Shown: positions 10,472-21,194, numbered from the stretch's first letter. The stretch is 64,000 nt of DNA from Aurantiochytrium sp. KH105 (GCA_003116975.1 BGKB01000082.1:8275-72274); one strand, 5' to 3'. Numbers and translations are program-made. The notes: generated from the sequence alone by a model not told the origin.

Positions 10472-11166
10472 TGACTAGATCCGTGAAAAGAAGATTATTG
10501 TGCAGCTACAAACTTGCTTCTTCGTTGTTGTGTGTTTCCCAACCCCTGCCTGCCTTCTTTGCCTGAATTGAATGACTGCACAGGGCAGTGGAAAAATGCA
10601 CCGCAAGTCGAGGGCATTGTGTTCAACGAAGTACGTACCTTTGCAGATAGATCTTTGGCGTCGAGCGAGCTCTGCAAGGTGTCTATCCAATGACTGCGGG
10701 GAGACAGTCGTCAGAAAACGGGTGCAAATCCGAGCCCTTAGCGCTTGGACTTATGACCTGACGGCAAGATGTGGTGCAAGGTTGAGAGCGCTTTGCCTCG
10801 CATAGACAGAGAATCAAACAATTTTTTTCAGTTGCAGGATGAATACTTTAGGTGCGGGATGAATATTCTCTCACGGTCTTGAGCTCGTCAGAAGCCTTGT
10901 CCAGGCTCAATAGCTTGCGTGCGCGCCCTACGTCAAATGAGCTTAGGCTTTCCGGAACTATCAATCACGATATTTTTCGTAGTGCCGCGTTTCCGTGCAC
11001 ATACCCAGCCGTGTGGAGCGCACTCAGCATGCGCCTCCTGAGTCTTGTCGGTGAGAGCAGCAACTTCTCTGAAGAGCGAGACATGCTGTATCACTTTCTA
11101 GTCACCAGCGCTCAAGGCGATATCTTCCTGTGTCGTAAGCATGTCCCGGAGCGCAAAGCACGCGTC
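10472..11166. other. intergenic, no convincing gene
   Basis: Roughly 700 bases of lower GC. A 112-codon plus-strand frame at 10852-11190 starts with a non-ATG codon and shows no recognisable domain. I would not call a gene here. Confidence 0.45.
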
Positions 11167-11801
11167 TTAGTCATTTGGAACAAGTTTTAGCAGAATGCCG
11201 CCCCGGAGAAGATTGAGCTCCTCGTTTGTCTGCGCTTCATGCAGCAATTTGCGTTTCTCGGCCTTGGTGTCGAGTGGCACCGTCTCTTCTAAAAAGCACC
11301 GCCGAACCTCAACGTCAACGTAGTCCATGCCAAGTCCGGCGCTGCCAGCACCTCCATACTTTCGTGCTTGATCTAGTACCACTCTCCAAGATCGAACTTG
11401 CCGTCATCGGCAAAGAGATTGACTTCCTGCCCGGAATGAGCCTGCACGTCGGGTGCATCATCTGGGCCATTGTCACTTCCACCACTGCCTTGCTGAGTAA
11501 TGTCATCGAGGCGCGCGTCTTCATGTAGGGCGAGCGCATAGAAGAGCAGACTCGCGTGGTTCAGAGCCATGCTGTTTGGGTTGTAGTGATCGTCGTCTTG
11601 TGCTGAGTAGAAGGCGTTGGTAACGTAGACGGCGCAGCCGCCAAGACCGCCACAGCGGCTCGACGGAACATCTTCCCGAGAGCCCAAGAGGCTGGGAAGA
11701 GAAGTCACCAGGACAGACTTCTGTTTTTCTTCCTGGGCGAAAGATAAACCATAGAAAGATGGAGGCGTGGGAGAGATTGTTACTCGACCGGTACACGGCA
11801 C
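11167..11801 (-). pseudogene. minus-strand coding remnant or spliced gene in two frames
   Basis: Two minus-strand frames look like real protein but are out of register. The upstream part (11801-11373) contains CAVYVTNAFYSAQDDDHYNP and SMALNHASLLFYALALHED. The downstream part (11382-11167) contains GMDYVDVEVRRCFLEETVPL and ends ELNLLRGGILLKLVPND. They meet near 11375-11380, where GGTACTAG could be a 3' splice site or the frame may simply be broken. No family is recognised. The neighbours are TPR gene fragments on the same strand, which favours a decaying gene. Confidence 0.4.
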
Positions 11802-11809
11802 TTTTTTGT

Positions 11810-12277
11810 TTATGTTCTCAGCGCCCCCGGCGGCATGCTCAGCGGTTGCTTGCGGTAGAGCGAGATGTCACACAGGTGGCCGCTGTCCGTCGGTGGCAGT
11901 GGTGTGCATCTGGTGTGTCCCGCGATCCGAGGACGTCGGCTCGCCGCAGTAGAAGCAAACCCGCCGTACGCCAAGGCCTCCTCGTAGCGGCCTTGATTGG
12001 CATACACGAAGGCGATATTGTTGCGCGTGGTTGCCACATCGGGATGCCGGTCGCCAAGACTTTCCTTCGCAATCGACAGCGCTTCCTCGTGGTTCGCCAA
12101 GGCCTCCTCGTAGCGGCCTTGTGAATAGTACACGCCGGCGATGTTGTTGAGCGTGGTCGCTACTGAGGGATGCCGGTCGCCAAGACTTTCCTTCGCAATC
12201 GACAGCGCTTCCTCGTAGTACGGCAAGGCCTCCTCGTAGCGGCCGTCTGAGTCATACACAAAGCGAGCACGTCGCAT
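11810..12277 (-). pseudogene. truncated kinesin-light-chain-type TPR gene fragment
   Basis: About 155 codons encoding two complete and one partial copy of the 42-residue TPR unit (GRYEEALPYYEEALSIAKES, LGDRHPSVATTLNNIAGVY). After the third GRYEEALAY the frame runs into unrelated sequence and stops. There is no N-terminal domain. The units share an AKES variant absent from the intact gene at 28-30.5 kb, so this is a fragment of a different paralogue rather than a recent copy. Confidence 0.7.
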
Positions 12278-12299
12278 CTGCGCTGTAAAGAAATCTTTA

Positions 12300-12600
12300 C
12301 TTCAGTATGACAATTCTCTTGGAGTGCCCAGTGCCAAAGTCGTTGTCGTTGTCGTAATATCCTTTTCTGTCGCCAAGGACAACAACGTAAGGTTCTTGTC
12401 TACTACTATCACCAATAATAGCAACAACAAGCCTTGGAATCGAGCTGGTCGTTGCGGAGGCAAACGTCCTGCGCCTCGTTTGCGAGGGATTTGTGAATCG
12501 CGACGGCACAGCTTTCTAGACCTGTGTCAGGTGTGGCGAATTGTGACGGCACAGCTTTCTAGGCCGGTGTCAGTTGCGGAAGCACTCCACATGCTTGACA
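12300..12600. repeat. 43-bp imperfect tandem duplication
   Basis: Within this stretch the segment GACGGCACAGCTTTCTAG appears twice, about 45 bases apart (near 12502 and 12547), with similar flanks on both sides. The remainder is AT-richer intergenic DNA. Confidence 0.7.
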
Positions 12601-12802
12601 AACTTGTCGATGTCAACTCACCCGAGGAGACCGTGCGCTTCGGCTAGATTACCATTCAGTTTGCAGCGATGAAGTTGGAAAATCGCGATGCGTATCCGTC
12701 TTGAAGTGCTCAAAAGTGAGTCAACATCACGAAGAAAAACTAGATCCATTTGCTCGTCTGTGTGTTTTTTCCACGATAATTTTGAGATTGGAAGCATAAC
12801 AT

Positions 12803-13321
12803 TCATTTTCTGCCCCAAAGGAACGCGAGCCTTTGTAGCGAGGACCGACATGCCATCTTCACCCAAAGTTTTAGGCGAGCGATTCTCATGTTGTTGAGCG
12901 TGTCTTTCACATCGGGATGCCGGTCGCCAAGGGCTTCCTTGCGAATCGACAGCGCTTCCTCGTCGTACGCCAAGGCCTCCTCGTAGCGGCCTTGTTGAGG
13001 AACATGCAACTCACCGAGCAAGTGAGTGGCGCCTGATTTATTTGCCAGCCGGCAACTTCCAAGCAGCGGCGCAACCAGCTCGCAGTACTCTTCGCGGAGC
13101 CGCGGGGGGCTCGCGCCCCAGAGCGGCGCACAAGCTCGTCTCGACTTGCTTCCTATTAACGTGCTCGCCTGGCAGAATTTGGAAGACGAGGTCGGGTGGA
13201 ATTTCTTCCATCGAGAATCTGGCTTTGGCGACGTCCCTGTATCAACCTTTCCATTCAGGGTCAATACCCGCACAGCGCAGTCGCTCGACGAGCAGAACGC
13301 ATTCCATTCCTCCGCCTCCAT
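12803..13321 (-). pseudogene. 3' fragment of a TPR-family gene
   Basis: The last half of this minus-strand frame encodes one 42-residue TPR (GRYEEALAYDEEALSIRKEA) and then a tail, LNNMR...LQRLAFLWGRK. It is clearly homologous to the tail of the intact gene downstream (LNNMR...LRKLACLWGK). The first half has no TPR character, so only the final repeat and C-terminus survive. It shows that at least one more copy of the family once stood here. Confidence 0.7.
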
Positions 13322-13441
13322 GACGATTTCATGTAGCCGGTATCGAGATAGGTGACCTCGGACAGAGCCGCGTCGGCACCGAATTCATGAACGCCTCTGG
13401 AGATCGGCCAAGTAGCTGACTCGTCGGGCATCGGACACTGC

Positions 13442-13705
13442 GTGGACCTGGTGTGGCTCAGAAAGGTGGGAAATAAAAATCAATTCGATGATGTTGGCAT
13501 TATCGAGCCGAACAACACAGTCAGAGCGCGCTTCCTCGTGCATGAGCACAAGTTGCCTGCGAAATTCCCCTACGGCCTCGCTGGAGACGATCTAGTCCAG
13601 ATTGCTCAGGCATGGATGCAAGATTCGAATGCGTCTCTCGACGAGGCCAAAGAAGCGGTGAATGGTGCCTGGGAACTGGCCTGCGAGGACCTGGTGGAAT
13701 ACTGA
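13442..13705 (+). CDS. short unidentified ORF
   Basis: An 87-codon frame with no ATG at its 5' end (begins GTG). The amino-acid composition is protein-like (VHEHKLPAKFPYGLAGDD, ASLDEAKEAVNGAWELACED). It may be the surviving 3' part of a gene or an exon. No domain is recognised. Confidence 0.3.
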   Translation: MDLVWLRKVGNKNQFDDVGIIEPNNTVRARFLVHEHKLPAKFPYGLAGDDLVQIAQAWMQDSNASLDEAKEAVNGAWELACEDLVEY

Positions 13706-14029
13706 GAACTGAGCGGGAGTTTCGCCAATCGCGAAAGCTCCGTGCGTTGCCATTACCCAATTATACAAATTTACGTTTACATGCTACGCTCTTTCTGCAA
13801 GTACGGCTTTCTCTCCACCACCGGCGAGACTTTTTTTTTTAATTCGAGGCTAAAAACAACCTTAATCGACGATGCCCGTCACGATGAGCTAGCCATCACC
13901 TTGACACCAGGTGGTAAACTGCTATAGCATTCACGCACAAGCAGATCCAAAGTATCTACCCATCGTGTGAACCGCAATGCGCATCGCAACGCAATCAACG
14001 CGTGTGATCAAAGATCGCACCCACTGCAA

Positions 14030-14205
14030 TGATGCCGCCTTAACGAGGCCCTGCGTATTATTCCGTCAGTGAGCAATGCCGTCCTTGACGAAGGCCCAGC
14101 GCATTGCTGGATAATGCCGTCCTTGACGAAGGCCCAGCACATTATTCCATCACCTTAAATGCCGCTTTTACACGGGCCCGCGCATATCCTTTCACCATGC
14201 TATTC
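14030..14205. repeat. degenerate ~40-bp minisatellite
   Basis: Four diverged units each begin ATGCCG and carry a GGCCC...GC(A)CAT core. The two middle units share ATGCCGTCCTTGACGAAGGC exactly. Units begin near 14032, 14078, 14116 and 14158. The array sits in a gene-poor stretch. Confidence 0.75.
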
Positions 14206-14573
14206 ACAGCATGAATCATAGTCTAAGCTGCACGAAGCCACGCATACGCGAGCTCTCGTCCGCCAGCAGACTCGAATCACCCGAGCACTCGAACCCAGAG
14301 CGAGTTCCGAGTTAACCGCTACCAGGGTGGCCATTTGCAAGCGGGCTATTCCTAGCCGTTCGACTCCCTCGCAACTAAGGCAAACAACTACAGTCTCCGA
14401 GCAGCTGCGCGAGACTCCAACTTCTTCCTCCCCATCACGCTACGCGCGGAGGGGAGATTTCTTTTACGTTTACACATATCATCTTTGTTGTTCTTTCTTT
14501 CAATCAGACTTTGCGTCAATAAATTCTCTACGTCTCGCGCGCGTTCTACTCGGTGGGAACCGGCCATGACTTG

Positions 14574-15377
14574 ATGCGATACGCCTACACATGCATGTTG
14601 CATCATAGCGCGACTGGCTCGGCACGTCTTTCCCTCGACGAGGCCCATTTGCGGGCCATTTGCCAGACGGACATTCGTTTAGAATCCTACGAGTGGACTC
14701 AAATCTACGAGGGCTCTGGCAATGGCGATGGCTTTGGAGCGACGTCGAGCACAAGCCGTCGTGGCACTACATTGCCTCGCAATATGGTCAACACCACGTC
14801 GAACGAGGGCCAGGGAGCCTTGCGCCAGCTGCTTCCGCTCAAGAGCGACCTTCATTTTCCCTACGCTGGCGGTTTGTTCGACGTCATCAAGCAATATCCC
14901 CAAGGTCAGTATGGCTTCTCGATCCGCGTGAATACGGGTGGAGTTGACACCGTTGTCAAGGTCATGACTCCTTCAAGGTTCACAGAGGATACTCGCGTCG
15001 CGGAGTTCGTCTTTTGGGAACGAAATGGACGTCTACCTTCAGCTGCGCTCTTGATGGGGGATGCATGTGTCCTGGTACCTCTCTACGGCGGTGGCCACAT
15101 TTTCAACGACCTCATTATCGCCACCACCAATGCTGGCGACTCGCTCAAGGAGAGTCTTCTGACCGACGACAATTGGGCCAAGGCCTTTTCGGCACTTACG
15201 GCGGTGCACGAGGCCAGCGTAGCGCATCGCGACGTGCTGCTGCGCAACTTTGTCATGGACGCCGCCGGCGCCGTTCGCATCATTGACTTTGCCCAGGCAA
15301 AGACAAACGCTTCCGACCGAGACTTTCAAGAAGACCGCGACGCCTTTGAAAGCGTCTTTTTTTGCTTGCAGACCTGA
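14574..15377 (+). CDS. protein-kinase-like protein, possibly truncated
   Basis: A 267-residue frame with kinase-like hallmarks in its second half: a candidate ATP lysine in VVKVM (about residue 128), the catalytic loop VAHRDVLLRNFVMD (HRD near 218, Asn kept), and IIDFAQA where DFG would be expected, so the glycine is Ala. The frame stops about 30 residues after this motif, so the activation segment and most of the C-lobe are missing. It is therefore either a minimal kinase-like fold of the Bud32/Crinkler-effector kind or a truncated gene. The N-terminal half is unrecognised. First ATG at 14574. Confidence 0.5.
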   Translation: MRYAYTCMLHHSATGSARLSLDEAHLRAICQTDIRLESYEWTQIYEGSGNGDGFGATSSTSRRGTTLPRNMVNTTSNEGQGALRQLLPLKSDLHFPYAGGLFDVIKQYPQGQYGFSIRVNTGGVDTVVKVMTPSRFTEDTRVAEFVFWERNGRLPSAALLMGDACVLVPLYGGGHIFNDLIIATTNAGDSLKESLLTDDNWAKAFSALTAVHEASVAHRDVLLRNFVMDAAGAVRIIDFAQAKTNASDRDFQEDRDAFESVFFCLQT

Positions 15378-17214
15378 GGGCGCCGCCGCGCAAGGCTGTG
15401 CTTGTTCTTCTTTACTTTGGTATAAATTAAAGTAATCGTCTCCCAACCACCAAAGTTCGGACCAACAGCAAGACGCTCTATGCCCAATCTCTCAGGACAT
15501 ATAGGCGCTCATGATGCGCGTCCACCTCAAAACGAGTCTGCGACGTCTTCTCCATCTGACAGAAGAGCTGGCGAGGCGTTGTTGCCAGCAAGCGGCTTTT
15601 ATTTAGTAACGTAGACGGCGTGAGGAACGTCACCGAGGCGTACGAAGAAGATCTTGCAGCTGTTGGTGAGCGTTCCGAACTTGCATTCACTGTCAGACAT
15701 TACCATCACCAGGTACATGACGAGCTCTCCCAAAGGGTCTGCGACACTTACTTAGCCAGATACGGTTCTGTCGGAAGCCAGAGCGGGCACTCACTCGTGC
15801 GCCCACGAGCTTCGCTCGTCCGTTCCCGCGCGGCGACAGGACGAGCAACGTAATGCCACGTCGCTGCCGAACCACCTGTGGATCGTGCAATTGCCGCCTC
15901 CTTGACGGCAGTGAGAAAAAAGCCTTTCCTCTTTACACCGAGAGTGTCCTCACACGAAGAACTGAGTCGACTTGAGCGGTGCTGAGTCGCTCGACCAGCC
16001 AAGGTCACTCTTCCCCTTGTCCCACTCCCATATGCCTGCGAGCTCCTCGTCCGGTACAGGCACCAGACAGCGCAGATTGACTCCCTTCTCGGGCCGGACG
16101 CCAGTGCCGATCGCGCACTGTTGTCTGCAATCTAATGACCAGTTGGACACCACTCTTCATTGCCAGTCTCGCTTTCTTTCTCTGGCAAGCAGCATTAAAC
16201 GTTTGCGCGGCGTCTGCGCCGCCCACGATTCTGATGCGGACCGCCAAAGTATCTATCGTCGGCGTCTTGCATCGAGACTGCGCCGGCCGGGCAGTATTCA
16301 ATTTAATGAGCGCGCCTCTGTCTGGGTAGTTTGCGAAGACCCCCCTGGTGAGTCCGGCTTGTGATACACGGAAATCTTCATGACGAAGGGGAAAAGAGCA
16401 CCGTTTCCGCATTACAGTGAATCAAAGCATCTGGTCCCATCCAGTCAGTCCCGGGCCTCGCTCGCGCCGGCCCGCCCGTCCGTCCGTCCGTCCGTCCGTC
16501 CGTCTATCGGCCCGCCCAACCTCCAAGTCCGAGGCAAGTCCAGTCCCGCCGCGCAGAGACGGTCTTGGCCGCCCGTCGGAGGACCCCCGACGGGACGACC
16601 TCGCGCGCTCCGGTTCACCCACTTCTTTCCTCCCTCCCTTCCCTCGTCCCCGCCCCGCTCCGCTCTGTGCCGTCGCCCTCCTCGCGCCCGGGCAGACAGA
16701 CACTCCGAAAGGATTCCTCGCTCGCTGCAGTCTGCTCTCTTTGCCCGGCGGCGAGCGTCGTTCTTGCTGCCAGCTCCGGCGCAGCAGCTGCAGCGCGCGA
16801 CGGGCCGCGCGCAGGTCGCCGTCGCGTCACGGAGTGAGCGAGTGCCTGCCATGGCTGGGCAACTCGGCACTTCCATGCAAATCGTGAATCGGAGGTAGCG
16901 CCTATTTCTATTTTTGCGAGTGTCGGCGGCAATTGATCAGTCAGTCAGGCGATCAATCGCATCGCATCGCGACATCTCCTTGCGCCCCTACATCCCCCCC
17001 GCCTTCGCGCCGGGCCACCACCGCTTGCTCGCTCGTCTGCCGTCGGCCGCGGTGTGCTGCGCTGCCGCTGCCGCTGCCGCTGCCTCTGCCGCTGCGGTGT
17101 TGCGCCTGTGCCCCTGCCTCGACCCGCGCGCGCGCCCCGCGCCCGCGCCCGCCCGCGCCCGCGCGCTTTTCGTGTCACCGCCCGCCCCCCCCCCCGAGCG
17201 CGGTGCGGCCGCGC
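15378..17214. other. gene-poor, increasingly GC-rich intergenic DNA
   Basis: No convincing gene. A minus-strand frame at 15478-15690 (ending ERLYVLRDWA) shares a 14-16 base word, GTAACGTAGACGGCG, with the remnant at 11.6 kb and may be gene debris. (CCGT)n occurs at about 16475-16505. From 16900 to 17200 the DNA is almost pure GC, with GCCGCT and CCGCGC repeats. Confidence 0.5.
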
Positions 17215-17470
17215 TCAATAAAGATGTCTATATAAATGTACAGAATTTTGGGGGGTATTTACGGATTTTATTATATAATCGTTAAGTTGCTATAATTGTA
17301 ATGATAGGGGTGAACTTTTTCTGTACAATGTACGGTACCCCCCACCCCCGACCCGGGGATAGTGGGAATTGTCTACGAGTATACGTATACCCGACTCGGG
17401 GGTTTACCTAACTGTAATGAAGTGCGCTAGGTGATGACGGGGGTTTGTTTGTTTTTCTCCTTTGTTATTT
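17215..17470. other. AT-rich island with GTAC/GTATAC palindromes
   Basis: An abrupt change from very GC-rich DNA to AT-rich sequence. It contains an inverted pair TGTACAGAA (17237-17245) and TTCTGTACA (17319-17327), the perfect palindrome GTATACGTATAC near 17385, and short CCCC(G/A)CCC runs. No frame or RNA gene is recognised. Confidence 0.6.
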
Positions 17471-18437
17471 GTTAGCTAAACTTAGACGCGCTGTACTGCA
17501 CTGCGCTCAACATTCCTCGATTTGCTTGCTTGCGTGCTTGCTTGCTGCTCTGGGACTGGCACCGTCCGAGCCGCCGTGCGTCGTAAGCCGTGCGTGGCCA
17601 GGCCAGGTCCCCGGAGGCTGCCCCATGTGGTCGGTGGGTAGGGTCGGTGGGTAGGTCGGTGGGCGGGTGGGCCCGACCGAGCGAGAGGTCCGGTCGACCT
17701 GGGCTTCCACCCACGAGGCCGCTGCTTGCGGCCGTGGCGCAAACAAGGCCCGGGCTTGACTGGGCAGAAGGGCAGGAGGTCCCCGGGCACGCGGGCGCTC
17801 TCGGGGTACTGCTGTTACTCCACAGGTTGACGACGGTGACGGTGAGGCCTGACAGTGAGTGAGAGACCGGGGCCAAGCAAGGCCCGCAGGCTTGCTTGCC
17901 AGGGTACCCTCCCTCCCCGTGCGCCTCCTCCCTGTCCTCTCTCTCGCACGCACGACCGAGAGCCGCCGCGCACGCTCGCGCCGCAAGCCTGCCCTGCGCG
18001 GCGTTGGCTCCAGGGCCTCTGCGAAGCGTCGCACGCACGCACGCACGTCAAGACGAGGCGGTTCGCAAAGGCCCCTGGGCAGGACAAGCTTGCGGCGCAC
18101 GCGCGCGCGGGACCCTCTCGTGCTCGCGGCCAAGAGCTTGGCTTTCGCTTGCCGCGAAGAGAGGAGGGAGGAGGCAAGGGGAAAGGAGTCCCTGGCAAGC
18201 CGGTAGGTAGGAGGAATATGAGCAACAGCACTACCGGAAGTGCTGCGCCGTCGAAAATCTACTTTGGAGAAAAAGCTAAACGCATAGGTGACGAAGCGAG
18301 CGAGGAGCGCGATCGCAGTGGTGAAGACGTACGACGGCGGCTCGTGGAAGGGATACATGCAGTCGCGTTCGCGTTCTTGACTTTTTCTCGTCATCGAAAG
18401 CGCACGCAGCGTGTCTTGGCCAAACGAATGAATGCGT

Positions 18438-18877
18438 TCACTTGTTCGCGGGGCGACGTTCAAGGCGATCCCTACGAAGGTTTTGTACAATAGGGCCGGG
18501 CAGTTTGCGAATGATGAGTCTGTTGGGAGTAGTACGACGACGACGGGAATTTGTGCGCGTCATGAACCTGGTTTCGAGTCCTACGCGATGCGTAACGACG
18601 CGAGTGGCCGCATTCCGTTGACGATTGGCAGGGGGCGCCGGAGGACTCGGTGGGCCGCCAGGAGGAGAAGGAGGATGGGGAGGGGCTCGCGGTACTCCAG
18701 GTTCCTCCGCCTTTGGAACGCACAGCAAATGCTCGAGGAGCAAAGAAGGCATCATCAGTTCATGCCCTCGAGTATCGGCACCTTTGGTACAATCAAACTT
18801 ACCTTCACGCCAGGTGTCTCATCCTGCGCATCGTCGAGAGCACCCTGTTCCACAGTGGGCTCTTCATCCGAGATCAT
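18438..18877 (-). CDS. small spliced gene, unknown function
   Basis: Proposed two-exon gene. Exon 1, 18803-18877, encodes 25 residues (MISDEEPTVEQGALDDAQDE...). It ends at AAG|GTAAGT. The intron is 18711-18802 (92 bp) and ends ...TTCCAAAG. Exon 2, 18438-18710, continues in phase 0 (AEEPGVPRAPPHPPSPPGG...) and ends LERRPANK. The product is 115 residues: acidic, then proline/glycine-rich, then strongly basic. Evidence is the strong acidic coding signature running straight into a consensus GTAAGT and matching phases. Upstream codons (HQEQHEAKLRRQQQE) also look coding, so the true start may lie further upstream. No family is recognised. Confidence 0.45.
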
Positions 18878-18929
18878 CTCTTGCTGCTGTCGACGTAGTT
18901 TCGCCTCGTGTTGCTCCTGATGACGGCCT

Positions 18930-19670
18930 CAATCCTCCCTCTCTCTCTCTGTCTCTCTGTCTCTCTCTTTCTCGCTACGCGGCGTCGCGTCGTGCTCTCG
19001 CGACGCACACAAAAGCTGCTGCGTGGCACAAGCTAGCGCTACGCTGCGCGCGCCTATCTTGCTTCTGCTTTCAGTTAGCCTGAGAAAGAGAATAACAAAG
19101 GAGAGGAAGAAGTCTAGGTCAGTCTCCGTATTTCAATCATGGGCGAGCTTATTATCTTCTCGACGAGCTCGCAAGCACTCGTGCAGAGAAGAGTAGCGCA
19201 GAGCAGCGTTGTGCAAAGGCTCGTGACGTGCCGCGCCGCTCTCGCGCTGCTTTGCCCCTGCTGCCCAGCGCCTCCCCGCCCGCCTGCACGCCTCCCCACC
19301 TGCCCGCGCGAGGTGCAAGCGTCAAGCACGAGGCGTATAGTGGTGGTTGAACCATTGCCGATTGCGTTCGCGCCCGCGCGCGCGCGTGTGTCGGTCTTGC
19401 GCGGTCACGTCACGATCCTCGCGCGGTACCTGCGCGCTCTCCACACGCTCTCCGCGCGCGCTGCGCTACCCTCCGCTGCGCGCACGCTCTCTCGCGCGCG
19501 CGCGCTCGCCCGCGTTCGTCATATACTCACGTGATGATTCGATTCTGCAAGCCAAGCCAGAAAAGCGGCGAAAAGAAAGCACCTACCATGCATGCAAGAC
19601 TGGCGATCGCATGACAATCTCACGCCTTATAGTAATAGGGGAGAACGATTGAAAAGAAATGACTGGCTAG
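18930..19670. other. intergenic or unresolved upstream exons
   Basis: CT-rich tracts at 18933-18975 and long CG-alternating stretches at 19375-19510. A 131-codon plus-strand frame starts with an ATG at 19139 but shows no family resemblance. Earlier exons of the spliced gene ending at 19934 may lie here; I cannot place them. Confidence 0.4.
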
Positions 19671-19934
19671 GCACCGTCAACAAGCATTCCATCGTTCGAC
19701 TGCATCGCGTACTTCTCGCCGTCGACGGTGAGCGCGGGTCGGAGTCATATCTCTCTCTCTATCTCTCTCTCTTCTCTCTCGGTCTCATTTCTCTAGTTTC
19801 CCGTTCAATAGCAGCAGCTGTAGATGTGCGCGGACGCAGAGGTTGTGGGCGTCGACGTGATCGGCGTCTCGCCGTCGCCGTGGTTCTACAGAAGCTTCGT
19901 CACGAAGACACCACTTCCTACAATATTCAACTAG
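19671..19934 (+). CDS. 3' exons of a spliced gene, unknown
   Basis: The last exon, about 19824-19934, encodes a distinctly protein-like C-terminus (EVVGVDVIGVSPSPWFYRSF, ...PLPTIFN) ending with TAG at 19932. It is preceded by a textbook intron: CGACG|GTGAGC at 19728, a long CT-rich tract (19750-19795), and acceptors at 19796, 19823 or 19839. The preceding exon probably starts after the TAG at 19670. The exact acceptor and phase are uncertain, and the 5' end of the gene is not identified. No family is recognised. It ends only 190 bases before the NIF3 start. Confidence 0.4.
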
Positions 19935-20123
19935 TTCGAGTAGCTAGACGAGACGATGCCATGTGAGCTGGTGGCAAACGAAGAAAGAGAGAGACGAAGC
20001 TACGCGCAGCGACGCGCGCGACGGCGAAAGGGAGTGGAGGTTGGGGGAGGCTCGCGGACGCGCAGCGCTTCGAGGGAGTGGCGTGATACAGCGACGCGCC
20101 GCGCGGACGCCCCGCGCAGTACG

Positions 20124-21017
20124 ATGGCTAGCAAGGCGAAGATGGCACAAGGATACAGGCGACGTCTGCAGGCCGAGCTCGAACGTCTCTTCCCGCTCAA
20201 GCTCGCGGAAAGCTGGGACAACACAGGCCTCCTCGTGGACCCAGGCGCAGAACCTGCAGAAGAGCGGAGTGGCATCTTGCTCACCAACGACTTGACTGAA
20301 GCAGTCGTGCAAGAGGCGGTCGATCTCGACGTCGGCTTTATCTACACGTACCATCCAATGCCGTTTCGCGGCCAAAAGCGACTCACGCAGGAGGACGCCA
20401 CGCAGCGCATCGTGACTCGCTGCATCCGAGAAGACATTGTGGTTTACAGCCCCCACACGGCCTGCGACAACGCCTTTGGCGGCGTCAATGATTGGCTCGC
20501 CGCGGCTTTTGGCAGTGACGCTCAAGTCAAGCCCGTCGTGCCATTGGAAGGCGACGGAATCGCCGCGGGCAGCGGACGCGGCCGACGCATTACCTTGCCC
20601 TCGAGCCGCACGCTTGGCCAAGCGATTGACGATATTAAGCACCACGCACAAGTGCCGCACGCCAGATTCGCCCCGGCCAACAAATTACTTGAAGGCGGGG
20701 TGAAGCGCGACAGCACTTCCGTCCGCGAGATCTTGGACAGCACCAGCGTAAAAAGCGCTGCTGTGCAGGCTGGATCTGGCATTTCGGTCCTTGCAAATGT
20801 AATCGACGTCGATCTCTGGGTCACCGGCGAGGCCTCGCACCACGACGTCCTCGCTGCCAACGCTCAGGGCGTCTCTGTCGTGCTTCTAGAGCACTCCAAC
20901 AGCGAGCGTGCCTTCTTGCCTACGCTGGCAAAACGACTTGCAGAAGCCTGCGATTTTGTTCCTGCTCACGCTATCCACGTTTCCAACGTCGACGCAGATC
21001 CCCTGCACGTCGTTTGA
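20124..21017 (+). CDS. NIF3L1: NIF3-like protein (DUF34)
   Basis: Conserved NIF3/YbgI family protein of 297 residues, a dinuclear-metal toroidal protein whose biochemical role remains uncertain. Family motifs are all present: AESWDNTGLLVDPG near the N-terminus, LTNDLTEAVVQEAV, YHPMPF, YSPHTACDNAFGGVNDWLA, AGSGISVL, and the C-terminal metal-site block VTGEASHHDVLAA...LLEHSNSER. The length fits eukaryotic members. I use the ATG at 20124; an in-frame ATG at 19956 would add 56 low-complexity basic residues. It is convergent with the unknown gene at 21.2-22.7 kb. Confidence 0.92.
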   Translation: MASKAKMAQGYRRRLQAELERLFPLKLAESWDNTGLLVDPGAEPAEERSGILLTNDLTEAVVQEAVDLDVGFIYTYHPMPFRGQKRLTQEDATQRIVTRCIREDIVVYSPHTACDNAFGGVNDWLAAAFGSDAQVKPVVPLEGDGIAAGSGRGRRITLPSSRTLGQAIDDIKHHAQVPHARFAPANKLLEGGVKRDSTSVREILDSTSVKSAAVQAGSGISVLANVIDVDLWVTGEASHHDVLAANAQGVSVVLLEHSNSERAFLPTLAKRLAEACDFVPAHAIHVSNVDADPLHVV

Positions 21018-21194
21018 AATTCTAACAAGAAGCCATGCCAGCAGTAATAATAAATGTTGCTCGGCAAGAACGACGAGTACCGCAACGAATCGAACGATGA
21101 GTACCGCAACGAAATCGACGATACCAATCAACACATGGCGAAGAACAATACGACGGAAAAAAAAATCGTAGTTCAAACTGGATCTATGGTACAT

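Noticed and set aside
10720-10745. tRNA-like word GGGTGCAAATCCG
   Set aside because: No matching A-box, anticodon stem or acceptor stem could be folded around it; no tRNA was found in the window.
17507-18490. 327-codon minus-strand ORF
   Set aside because: Starts from a non-ATG codon and runs through GC-rich intergenic DNA with no domain-like text; it overlaps the better-supported spliced gene.
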